DNA of 64,000 nt from Microlunatus parietis. GTDB lineage: Bacteria > Actinomycetota > Actinomycetes > Propionibacteriales > Propionibacteriaceae. Below, piece after piece: positions 57,261-64,000 of this stretch. The stretch's first letter is position 1. Each line of letters opens with the position of its first letter. Both the position numbers and the translations under genes were made by a program. The notes under the pieces were generated by a model that saw nothing but the letters and a program-made list of their open reading frames with translations, had not been told where the DNA came from and made no database searches. The stretch covers positions 6,262,001 through 6,326,000 of the forward strand of contig NZ_JACCBU010000001.1 of the NCBI RefSeq assembly GCF_013407955.1, given 5' to 3'.

Positions 57261-58556
57261 GTGAGCGGACCGAACGTCGTGATCATCTACACCGATGATC
57301 TTGGTTGGGGCGACCTCGGTTGTTACGGCAGTATGGACGTTGAGACGCCGCACCTGGACGCGCTGGCCGAGCGCGGCGTCCGGTTCACCCAGTGGTACTC
57401 GAACTCCCCGGTCTGCTCGCCGTCCCGGGCGTCGCTGTTGACCGGCCTGCACCCGGCGCACGCGGGCGTCGAGTCGATCTTGGGCGTGGCGCGGACGGTG
57501 ACCGGGTTGCCGGACCAGCCGACGCTGGCGTCCCGGCTCGGCGAACTCGGCTACGAGACGGCGATCTTCGGCAAGTGGCACCTCGGCGTCGAACCAGGTT
57601 CGGCACCGCACCGGCGCGGGTTCGGCCGGCACTTCGGTTTCCGGGCGGGCTGCGTCGACTACTACTCGCACATCATGTACTGGGGCCATCGGCACCCGCT
57701 GCACGATCTCTGGGAGGACGATACCGAGGTCTGGCGCAACGGCGAGTACCTGACCGACGTGATCACCGACGAGGCGGTCGGCTTCCTCGAAGCGGTCCGG
57801 GATCCCTTCTTCTGTTACGTCTCCTACAACGCGCCGCACTATCCGATGCACGCACCGGCGGACGCGATGGCCCGGTTCGCCCACCTGCCCTGGGAACGGC
57901 AGGTGATGGCGGCCATGATCAGCCGGGTCGACGACGGGGTCGGCCGGATCGTCAAGGCGCTGCGACGGACCGGGCGGCTGGACGACACGATCATCGTCTT
58001 CTCGTCCGACAACGGGCCGTCCGCGGAGGAGCGGAACTGGCTCGGCGGTGAGGAGATCGCCTATCCGGGCGGGTCGGCCGGCGGGCTGCGCGGGCACAAG
58101 GGATCCCTGTTCGAGGGCGGGATCCGGGTGCCGGGGATCTGGTCGTGGCCGGGCGGCCTGCCGCAGGGCGTGGTGTGCGACGAGCCGGCGATCATGATGG
58201 ACGTGCTGCCGACCGTGCTCGCCGCGGCCGGCCACCCGGTCGACGACGCGGACGGAGTTGATCTTGGTCCGCTGCTGCGGGACGGTCGGGCGGGGGAGCG
58301 GACCCTGTGCTGGGCGTACGAGAGCCAGCTGGCGGTCCGGCGCGGGCGCTGGAAGCTGGTGATCGACCCGAGCGAACGGCTCGGCACGCCGTCGGTGCCG
58401 GGGCGGCTGGTGTTCGATCTCGAGACAGATCCGGCCGAGCGCGAGGACCGGTCCGACGATCAGCCGGAGCTGCTGGCCGAGCTGCTGGCCGCGGCCGAGG
58501 CCTGGTCGGCCGACCTTGATCGCTGGCGTACGCGAGCCGCCGCCCCGACCGGCTGA
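57261..58556 (+). CDS. Sulfatase
   Basis: 431 residues from GTG 57261 with an AGGAGG site. The catalytic formylglycine precursor is Cys52 in CSPSRASLLTG (CxPSR). The metal site uses Asp12-Asp13 (IYTDDLGWGDLG) and the DNG in FSSDNGPSAEE; the C-terminal half is WAYESQLAVRRGRWKLVID. It has no signal peptide, so it probably acts in the cytosol. Activation needs a formylglycine-generating enzyme; none is in the window. The substrate may be an aryl or carbohydrate sulfate. Confidence 0.92.
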   Translation: MSGPNVVIIYTDDLGWGDLGCYGSMDVETPHLDALAERGVRFTQWYSNSPVCSPSRASLLTGLHPAHAGVESILGVARTVTGLPDQPTLASRLGELGYETAIFGKWHLGVEPGSAPHRRGFGRHFGFRAGCVDYYSHIMYWGHRHPLHDLWEDDTEVWRNGEYLTDVITDEAVGFLEAVRDPFFCYVSYNAPHYPMHAPADAMARFAHLPWERQVMAAMISRVDDGVGRIVKALRRTGRLDDTIIVFSSDNGPSAEERNWLGGEEIAYPGGSAGGLRGHKGSLFEGGIRVPGIWSWPGGLPQGVVCDEPAIMMDVLPTVLAAAGHPVDDADGVDLGPLLRDGRAGERTLCWAYESQLAVRRGRWKLVIDPSERLGTPSVPGRLVFDLETDPAEREDRSDDQPELLAELLAAAEAWSADLDRWRTRAAAPTG

Positions 58557-58572
58557 ATCGGTCCGGGTGGCG

Positions 58573-58578
58573 TACCGT
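58573..58578 (+). promoter_or_regulatory. -10 element for leaderless start at 58586
   Basis: TACCGT, 7 nt upstream of the ATG at 58586. Confidence 0.5.
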
Positions 58579-58585
58579 GGCGATC

Positions 58586-59230
58586 ATGAAGATCAGTCAC
58601 CTTGGGCACGCGGCCGTCCTGGTCGAGACCGAACGGACCCGGATCCTGATCGACCCGGGCAACTTCGAGCCGGCCTGGCACGGCCTGACCGATCTGGACG
58701 CGGTGCTGGTCACCCACGTCCATCCCGATCACCTCGATCCGGCCGCGGCGGCGGACCTGCTGGCGGCGAACCCGGGCGCGGCCGTGCACGTCGAGCCGTC
58801 GATCACCGAGGCCGCGCTGCCCTTCGCCGACCGGCTGACGGCGGCGCCGGTCGGCACGACCCTGACGATCGGTGACGTGACGGTGGAGACGGTCGGCGGG
58901 CAGCACGCCGAGATCCACCGGGACATCCCGCGGATCGGCAACATCGGCCTGGTGCTGCGGGCCGAGGGCGAGCCGACCCTGTTCCATCCCGGCGACTCGT
59001 ACGCGACGGCGCCGGAAGGGATCGACGTGCTGGCGATGCCGGCCTACGGGCCATGGGCGGCGATGAAGGAGACCGTCGACTTCGTCCGCGCGGTCGGCGC
59101 GGCGCAGGCGTTCCCGATCCACGACGAGTTGCTCAACGACCGGGGCCGCGGGCTGGTCGCGGGCCGGATCGCCGAGATGACCGAGACCGCGGTCACCGAT
59201 CTTCGGGATCATCAGCCACACACGTTCTGA
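58586..59230 (+). CDS. Metallo-beta-lactamase-fold hydrolase (UlaG-like)
   Basis: 214 residues from ATG 58586. The metal-binding motif is VTHVHPDHLDP (His44, His46, Asp48, His49). Other features: KISHLGHAAVLVETERTRIL and LFHPGDSYATAPEGIDVLAM, and FPIHDELL near the C-terminus with the last His. This is the UlaG/L-ascorbate lactonase-like subgroup whose members hydrolyse lactones or phosphodiesters. The next gene starts 13 bp after its stop. The substrate is unknown. Confidence 0.92.
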   Translation: MKISHLGHAAVLVETERTRILIDPGNFEPAWHGLTDLDAVLVTHVHPDHLDPAAAADLLAANPGAAVHVEPSITEAALPFADRLTAAPVGTTLTIGDVTVETVGGQHAEIHRDIPRIGNIGLVLRAEGEPTLFHPGDSYATAPEGIDVLAMPAYGPWAAMKETVDFVRAVGAAQAFPIHDELLNDRGRGLVAGRIAEMTETAVTDLRDHQPHTF

Positions 59231-59243
59231 GCGGGAGGAAACC

Positions 59244-59891
59244 ATGCGGATCGTCATCGCCGGCGGGCACGGCAAGATCGCCCTGATCATGATCGAAAGG
59301 CTCGCCGCGGCGGGTCACGAGGCGATCGGGATCATCCGCAAATCGGAGCAGTCCGCCGACCTGGTCGCGCTCGGCGGCATTCCGTTGGTGCTCGACCTGG
59401 AGGCGATCGGCCCGGACGAACTGGGCCGGGACCTCGCCGGCGCTGATGCGGTGGTGTTCGCGGCCGGCGCCGGGCCGGGCAGCGGTGCGGCCCGCAAGCT
59501 GACGGTCGACCGGGACGGGGCGATCCTGCTCGCCGAGGCGGCCGAACGGGCCGGCATCCGCCGGTACGTGATGATCTCGGCGCACCGTACCGACGACTTC
59601 GATGCGGAGTCCGACGACGTCTTCCAGATCTACCTGAAGGCCAAGAGCGAGGCCGACGCGGACCTGCGCGGCCGGGACCTGGACTGGACGATCGTCCGGC
59701 CCGGCGGGCTGACCGACGAGCCGGGCTCCGGCCTGGTCACGCTGGCCGAGCAAACCGAGCGCGGCCAGGTGCCGCGTGCCGACGTCGCGGCCGTGATCAC
59801 CGAGTTGTTGATCACGGGCCACGGCGTCCGGCGTCAGCTGGAGTTGATCACCGGGCCGACGCCGGTCGCCGAGGCCGTCGCTGCGATCTGA
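59244..59891 (+). CDS. NAD(P)-binding atypical SDR-family protein
   Basis: 215 residues, GGGAGGAAACC before ATG. N-terminal nucleotide-binding motif MRIVIAGGHGKIALIMIERL, with LVLDLEAIGPDELGRDLAGA and VVFAAGAGPGSGAARKL after; the C-terminal LDWTIVRPGGLTDEPGSG is the substrate-side segment. This is the short atypical SDR group (YwnB-like) that lacks the catalytic Tyr-Lys pair in its usual form. It is probably co-transcribed with the metal hydrolase. Function unknown. Confidence 0.88.
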   Translation: MRIVIAGGHGKIALIMIERLAAAGHEAIGIIRKSEQSADLVALGGIPLVLDLEAIGPDELGRDLAGADAVVFAAGAGPGSGAARKLTVDRDGAILLAEAAERAGIRRYVMISAHRTDDFDAESDDVFQIYLKAKSEADADLRGRDLDWTIVRPGGLTDEPGSGLVTLAEQTERGQVPRADVAAVITELLITGHGVRRQLELITGPTPVAEAVAAI

Positions 59892-59910
59892 TCAGGCGAA
59901 GCCGCCTGGA

Positions 59911-60357
59911 TCAGGCGATGGCCTTCGTGCAATCCCCGGAGGCCTTGGAGAACGCGGACGCGTCGCTCGCATCCATCTTGGTCGGCTCGCCGTCCTTGAA
60001 CGCGATCATGGTCTTGGGCTTGGCCGTGTCGTACATCGCGTCGACGATGCAGGTGGCGAGCTTCTCCGCCTTGTCCTTCGGCAGACCGTTCGACTCCCAG
60101 TACTTCGCAAAGCCGGTCACGGTCTCCGCCTTGGCCGGCTTGGCGCCGCCGCTGTCCCCGCTGTCCTCGCTCGGGGCGCTGCTTTCGCTGGGCGCACTGC
60201 TTTCGTTGGGCGCGGAGCTGCTCGCCGGGGCCTGGCTGGACGGCTGTGCCGCCGGCGGCTGGCCGGTCTCGGCGGCGCCGGAGCCGCCACAGCCGGACAG
60301 CAGCAGCGCGGACGCCGCCACGGCGCCGGCCAGGGTGATCGACAGCTTGCGGATCAT
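59911..60357 (-). CDS. Ser/Pro-rich lipoprotein
   Basis: 148 residues with AAGGAG before ATG. The signal peptide RKLSITLAGAVAASALLLSG ends in the lipobox LLLSGC, so the protein is lipid anchored. A Ser/Ala/Pro/Glu-rich linker with repeats of the type ESSAPSE (residues about 38-70) precedes a small C-terminal domain (GFAKYWESNGLPKDKAEKLA, with two Cys that could form a disulfide). No family is recognised; it may be a small periplasmic-face sensor or substrate-binding piece. Confidence 0.8.
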   Translation of the reverse strand: MIRKLSITLAGAVAASALLLSGCGGSGAAETGQPPAAQPSSQAPASSSAPNESSAPSESSAPSEDSGDSGGAKPAKAETVTGFAKYWESNGLPKDKAEKLATCIVDAMYDTAKPKTMIAFKDGEPTKMDASDASAFSKASGDCTKAIA

Positions 60358-60426
60358 GGATTCTCCTTGCTCGTCTGGTCGTCGGGACCGCGACGGCGAC
60401 TCCGGCGGGCGATCCGAGGCGCGAGA

Positions 60427-61734
60427 CTAGCGAAGCATCGGGTCAGCCGCGGCATCAGGTCCGGCCGGGGGAGCGGGCACCGGCGGCGCGGCTCCGAGAT
60501 CATCCCAGACGAACTCCGGGATCCGGCCCAGGAACGAGGTCATCAGGTCGGCCAGCCGGGACACCGCGGTCGGATCATGCACCCCGGGGTAGGTGATCAA
60601 CATCCCGCGGGTCATGATCAACTGCGGCGGCTTGGCCCAGATCAGGAATTCCATCATCCGCGGGTGCACCACGTCGTGGGCGAACTTCGGATGATCACTG
60701 GTCACGTCGAACAGGTCGTTGAACGCCGAGCTCTCGAAGTCGATCGAGCCGCTCCCGAACAGTCCGCTGAACGCGCCGTCGGAGGCGATCGTCAGCGACG
60801 GGGTGTGCACCGGCAGGTTCAGCGCCATGATCGGCTGCTGGTGCGACCGGGTGTACCTCTCGGTCCGGGTGCCGCCCTTGCCGTCGGAGACCGTACGGGT
60901 GTGGGTGGTCTTCCAGTGGTAGACGAAGGCGACCAGCGGCACCGTGCCGCGGGCGGTGCCGACGATCACGTTCGACGTGCTCCAGCCGTGGCCCTGGCCG
61001 AACGGGCGCAGCCCCTGGAACCGGTCGATCAGCGAATTGTCGGTGCCGACCAGGGTCCAGTCGGTGCCGTGGAAGCCGAGCCGGGGCGGCTTGGGCACGA
61101 TCCGGTACGGGGCGAGGGCGGCCGGGTCGAAGGTGGCGGCGACCGCGTCCAGCCGGTCCAGGTAACCGCGCAGTTCGTCCGGGTCCTTCGGCGCGCCGCT
61201 GGAGACCAGGTTGTCGCCGTCGACGCTGAGATCGATCGGCTGCGGTTCCGCGCCCGGCGGCCGGCCCAGCCGATCGACGGCCTGGACCAGGCCGGGCGTG
61301 ACCACCGCGCGGGCGTAGCCGGGGTCGGCACCGAGCACCTGGAACGGGACGCCCGGCCCGAGGTCGATCGGCGGCTCGGTGACGCCGGCCCGCGGCCCGC
61401 TTGCGGTCAGGTAGAGCTCGGGCAACGGCATCGGCAGCTTGACCAGGGCCAGCCGTCGCTCGCCCGTACCTCCATAGCTGTAGTCGAACACCGCGAACGG
61501 CCGGCCGGACGCGGTGCGCCCGGTGATCAACTCGTCGGTCCGGCGGTCGAAGCCGAGGTCGAACGGCGGATTGGCCAGCGGCAGCACCGGCGCCAGCGAG
61601 GGCGACGACTCGAAGGTCCAGCCGAGTTCGCGGACCCGGCCCTTCCAGCGCTGCCGACGGACGATGAACACGGTCGCGATCGCGACGCCGATCACCAGCA
61701 GCACGGTCAGGACGATCAGCAACGGTTCGTTCAT
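60427..61734 (-). CDS. Membrane-anchored protein of unknown function
   Basis: 435 residues from ATG 61734. One N-terminal helix (LLIVLTVLLVIGVAIATVFI) is followed by a large soluble region with repeated hydrophobic strands (GWTFESSPSLAPVLPLANPP, VPLVAFVYHWKTTHTRTVSD, PIMALNLPVHTPSLTIASD). Similar architecture occurs in many actinobacterial proteins without known role. It is followed by the lipoprotein gene 69 bp away on the same strand. No enzyme motif is visible. Confidence 0.75.
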   Translation of the reverse strand: MNEPLLIVLTVLLVIGVAIATVFIVRRQRWKGRVRELGWTFESSPSLAPVLPLANPPFDLGFDRRTDELITGRTASGRPFAVFDYSYGGTGERRLALVKLPMPLPELYLTASGPRAGVTEPPIDLGPGVPFQVLGADPGYARAVVTPGLVQAVDRLGRPPGAEPQPIDLSVDGDNLVSSGAPKDPDELRGYLDRLDAVAATFDPAALAPYRIVPKPPRLGFHGTDWTLVGTDNSLIDRFQGLRPFGQGHGWSTSNVIVGTARGTVPLVAFVYHWKTTHTRTVSDGKGGTRTERYTRSHQQPIMALNLPVHTPSLTIASDGAFSGLFGSGSIDFESSAFNDLFDVTSDHPKFAHDVVHPRMMEFLIWAKPPQLIMTRGMLITYPGVHDPTAVSRLADLMTSFLGRIPEFVWDDLGAAPPVPAPPAGPDAAADPMLR

Positions 61735-61915
61735 CGGGAGGCCTGTTCGGTCGGAAACACCGCTGTGACGATAGCGAATGCGCCGGCCGGCCTGCGCGCG
61801 GCGATCCCGCTTGGACGATCTTGACCGGATTGGTGGCGGGCCCATCGACCTCGGCAGGGGTCACGTCATGATGCTTCTAGTGTCGTCCCACCACTCGACT
61901 GACGGGAGTCCGATC

Positions 61916-62722
61916 ATGAGCAGCAGGGTGAGCAGGCGCAGGGCACTTGCGATCGGGGGCGGCGCGCTCGCCGGCACCGTCGCGGGCACGAGTACGGCCT
62001 CGGCGGCGACCGACTGGTACCGGCTGCCGGTGATCACGGCGAACATCGGCCGGAACAACCTCGCCGCCCGGGACGCGGCCTTCGATGCGGTACGCAACGC
62101 CGACGGCACGAACCGGCCGCTGGTCTGCTTCCAGGAGATCAGCGAGGGCGACAGCGGCGAAGAGGCCATGATCGACCACTACTTCGGACCGCTCTACACC
62201 AAGGCTTTCCTGCGCGACGCCAGGGCGTTCCGGGTCCCGATCTGCGTCGGCCGGCCGTGGGTCGTCGTGTCCCAGCAGGCCTATTTCGCACACCGCGGCG
62301 TCTCCGGGTGGTCCCCGGAACGCTGGCTCACCGAGGTCATCGTCCGGCACCAGGACCATGTGAACCTCGAGTTCGCGGTGCTCAACACCCATTACATCGC
62401 GAACGCGTTCAACGGCGACCAGCGCACGGACCTCCAGGACGAGTGGTGGCTGATGCGGGACGTCCACCGGGCCCGGTCCCGCTTCCACCACGAGGCGAAT
62501 CGGCTGGTGATCTGGGGCGCCGACACGAACCGCCGGGACTTCGGCACGGCGTCGGACCTGTCGGCGGAACAGAAGGCGTTCGGTACGGGGATCGACCGGC
62601 TGCACTGGTTGCCCGGCAGGAACGGGAACGTTCAGATCACCCTGAACGCCACCAAGATCATCGACATGAACGTCGACTCGCACAACGCGCGGCTGGCGAT
62701 CTTCCACGTCCGCGCCGTCTGA
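61916..62722 (+). CDS. Tat-exported endonuclease/exonuclease/phosphatase-like protein
   Basis: 268 residues from ATG 61916. The signal SRRRALAIGGGALAGTVAGT is twin-arginine. The mature part starts with VITANIGRNNLAARDAAFDA, then VCFQEISEGDSGEEAMID (the E metal residue), LEFAVLNTHYIANAFNG (N/H), VIWGADTNRRDFG (D,N) and DMNVDSHNARLAIFHV (D/SH pair), the arrangement of the EEP superfamily. The likely activity is phosphodiesterase or nuclease outside the cell; the substrate is unknown. The upstream 180 bp hold no other gene. Confidence 0.88.
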   Translation: MSSRVSRRRALAIGGGALAGTVAGTSTASAATDWYRLPVITANIGRNNLAARDAAFDAVRNADGTNRPLVCFQEISEGDSGEEAMIDHYFGPLYTKAFLRDARAFRVPICVGRPWVVVSQQAYFAHRGVSGWSPERWLTEVIVRHQDHVNLEFAVLNTHYIANAFNGDQRTDLQDEWWLMRDVHRARSRFHHEANRLVIWGADTNRRDFGTASDLSAEQKAFGTGIDRLHWLPGRNGNVQITLNATKIIDMNVDSHNARLAIFHVRAV

Positions 62723-62729
62723 GGGCGGT

Positions 62730-63677
62730 TCAGGTCCGTTCGGTCACGGCCGGCTCCGCCTCGGTCCGCGGAGTCGTGCCGCGACGGCGCAGGCGGGGTG
62801 CGAGTTCGGTCAGGTACATCGCCGCGACGATGGCGAAGCCGCCGGCCAGCATCCGCCAGGTGATCGACTCGCCGCCCAAGGCGACCGCGAACCCGGCGGC
62901 CCAGATCGGCTCGCCGGCCATGATCACCGCGGCCCGGGTCGGCTCGATCCGGGCCTGCGCCCAGGTCTGCAGCAGCATCGTCAGCGAACCGGCCACCACG
63001 GCGATGTAGAGAACGATCGCCCAGTCGGTGCCGGTGGCCGGCAGCTGGATGCCGCCGGGCAGCGCGAAGCTCGTGCAGAGGACGGTGATCACCACCAACT
63101 GGACCGCGGTCAGCCCAAGCGCGTCGCCGGGCTTGCTGAGCCGGCTCAGCGCGAGGATGTGACCCGCGTAGACGACGGCGGAGGCGAGCGTGAGCAGCTC
63201 CCCGTACCCGACCGGACCGAGTCCATTCGCAGTGGCGTTGAGGGACAGGATGCCGAGCCCGGCCGTCGCCAGCCCGACCGCGACCCAGGTCAGCGGGCTG
63301 ATCCGGGTACGCAGGATCAGTGCGCCGAGCAGCGGCGTCGCGACCACGTAGAGCCCGGTGATGAAGCCGGACACACTGGCCGCCGTATGCGCCAGCCCGA
63401 ACGTCTGCAGCAGTTGGGCGCCGCCGTAGAGCAGACCGAGCAGGGCGCCGTCCCGCAGGATGCGGCGATCCACCCGGAGCCCGTTCGGCCGGCCGATCGT
63501 CGGCGCGGCCAGCAAGATCAGCGCGAGCGCGGCGATCCCGAACCGAACGGCGAGCAGATCCGGCACCGGGATCCGGGTGACGATGTCGCCGATCATGAAG
63601 AACGTCGAACCCCAAGCCGCCGTCATCGCGATCAGGGCGACGAACGCGAGCGTCGTCCCTCGTCCGCCCCGCTTCAC
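62730..63677 (-). CDS. EamA/DMT-family membrane transporter
   Basis: 315 residues with ten hydrophobic segments in two repeated EamA units (ALIAMTAAWGSTFFMIGDIV near the start, VAVVAGSLTMLLQTWAQARI in the second half; WGSTF and the Pro-containing AVIMAGEPIWAAGFAVAL are family marks). It probably exports or imports a small polar metabolite. GTG 63677 has TAGGCT 6 nt upstream, so it is leaderless. The C-terminus is basic and cytosolic. It ends 7 bp from the convergent Tat protein gene. Confidence 0.92.
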   Translation of the reverse strand: MKRGGRGTTLAFVALIAMTAAWGSTFFMIGDIVTRIPVPDLLAVRFGIAALALILLAAPTIGRPNGLRVDRRILRDGALLGLLYGGAQLLQTFGLAHTAASVSGFITGLYVVATPLLGALILRTRISPLTWVAVGLATAGLGILSLNATANGLGPVGYGELLTLASAVVYAGHILALSRLSKPGDALGLTAVQLVVITVLCTSFALPGGIQLPATGTDWAIVLYIAVVAGSLTMLLQTWAQARIEPTRAAVIMAGEPIWAAGFAVALGGESITWRMLAGGFAIVAAMYLTELAPRLRRRGTTPRTEAEPAVTERT

Positions 63678-63683
63678 CTGGAC

Positions 63684-63689
63684 AGCCTA
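63684..63689 (-). promoter_or_regulatory. -10 element for leaderless start at 63677
   Basis: TAGGCT on the minus strand, 6 nt upstream of the GTG at 63677. Confidence 0.55.
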
Positions 63690-63895
63690 AGGTCCCGACC
63701 CGACTCGGCCAGCACGTCCCGGTGCCGCCGCGGAGGCATTCGCGACTGCCTCGCACCGCGATCGGAGGGCGAGTGACGGCTGCGAGGAACGGTCGCGAGC
63801 ACGAACGAGGAGCCTCCGGCGCCGCGCCCAGTCTGTCGAGAGGCGGCTCAGCCGATCTTCGGCTCACCAGCGGCCGCGATCGCTCGCCCCGTCCG

Positions 63896-63950
63896 GGTTG
63901 CTCGTCGTGTCTGGGGTTGCTTGTCGTGTCTGGGGTTGCTCGTCCGGTCC
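63896..63950. repeat. Tandem 19-bp repeat near right edge
   Basis: The unit GGGGTTGCTTGTCGTGTCT occurs twice in succession with one change, and a third partial copy follows. The interval 63678-64000 otherwise shows no gene I can support; it may hold the promoter of a gene beyond the edge. Confidence 0.6.
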
Positions 63951-64000
63951 GCGGCCGTTCGCCCCGGCCGCGTTCTGTGCCACCGTTCGGTGGCGAGCAG

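Noticed and set aside
61875..61895. CTAGTGTCGTCCC resembling the end of the 18340 element
   Set aside because: Only about 11 bases match, there is no matching inverted end nearby, and the site may be a promoter for the gene at 61916.
1..64000. Hundreds of overlapping long open frames on the opposite strand or in other frames, many rich in Arg, Pro and Ala
   Set aside because: At about 70% GC stop codons are rare, so unused frames stay open. They lack recognisable motifs, normal codon use or ribosome sites and lie across clear genes.
1..64000. tRNA, rRNA or CRISPR array
   Set aside because: No cloverleaf with TTCGA loop and acceptor pairing, no rRNA-like conserved stretch and no spaced direct repeats were seen.

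Overview
The window is about 70% GC. Its genes are densely packed, often with 4-bp ATGA or GTGA overlaps, and many start with GTG. Thirteen genes have a TANNNT hexamer 6-7 nt before the start codon, which is the mark of leaderless transcripts. Gene order matches the Mycobacterium tuberculosis Rv2178c-Rv2194 neighbourhood from memory: aroG, PlsC-type acyltransferases, an SRPBCC protein, a PimB-like glycosyltransferase, an NlpC/P60 hydrolase, a DnaQ/UvrC-like nuclease, trpD, ctaE and qcrC. This points to an actinomycete chromosome. A Propionibacteriales (Microlunatus-like) host is my guess, not something shown. I see no tRNA, rRNA, CRISPR array, prophage or intact insertion sequence.

Layout. 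1-6.5 kb: respiratory genes qcrC and ctaE, a DinB protein, a receiver-like protein, trpD, a DUF2510 membrane protein and a prepilin peptidase. 6.7-11.3 kb: a tricorn protease homologue with a DUF3592 protein and a tyrosine phosphatase. 11.3-15.6 kb: a repeat-rich envelope protein, cyclophilin, a rhomboid-like protein that lacks its catalytic His, a frameshifted membrane protein, and an Lrp/AsnC ligand domain. 15.7-18.5 kb: a TetR-controlled four-gene operon (SRPBCC, DUF4166, TetR, DUF1990) behind two palindromic operators, closed by a small terminal-inverted-repeat element sitting in the shared stop codons of two convergent genes. 18.5-27.2 kb: a frameshifted RibD/DHFR-like gene, two phosphotransferases, a methyltransferase, the DEDD/GIY-YIG nuclease, and a histidine kinase, response regulator and DUF4097 operon. 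27.2-35.9 kb: a LacI regulator divergent from an FAD oxidoreductase and a sugar-binding lipoprotein with no permeases, then a TetR/dehalogenase-like pair, a phosphotransferase, a cytidylate-kinase-like protein and an RluA synthase.

36.2-44.9 kb: a c-di-AMP (ydaO) riboswitch controlling an NlpC/P60 cell-wall hydrolase, a metalloprotease-like lipoprotein, the glycosyltransferase, SRPBCC proteins, VOC/WYL and cupin/MarR divergent pairs, an orphan VapB-like protein and glucokinase. 45.5-51.7 kb: an esterase, two tandem PlsC acyltransferases, two GNATs, a nucleotidyltransferase-like gene of atypical composition and a VOC protein. 51.7-57.2 kb: P450, class II DAHP synthase, threonine aldolase and an ABC-F protein. 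57.3-63.7 kb: sulfatase, metallo-beta-lactamase-fold hydrolase, NAD(P)-binding protein, lipoprotein, membrane protein, Tat-exported endonuclease/phosphatase-like protein and an EamA transporter. The last 320 bp show no gene.

The most unusual signals are not protein genes. The palindrome TGATCA occurs about 100 times by eye, against about 4 expected from base composition. Several intergenic hairpin elements fall into at least two repeat families, many with TGTCG/CGACA ends. One MITE-like element lies exactly at overlapping stop codons. Three genes each look broken by the loss of a single base in a short G/C run, which may mean sequencing error.
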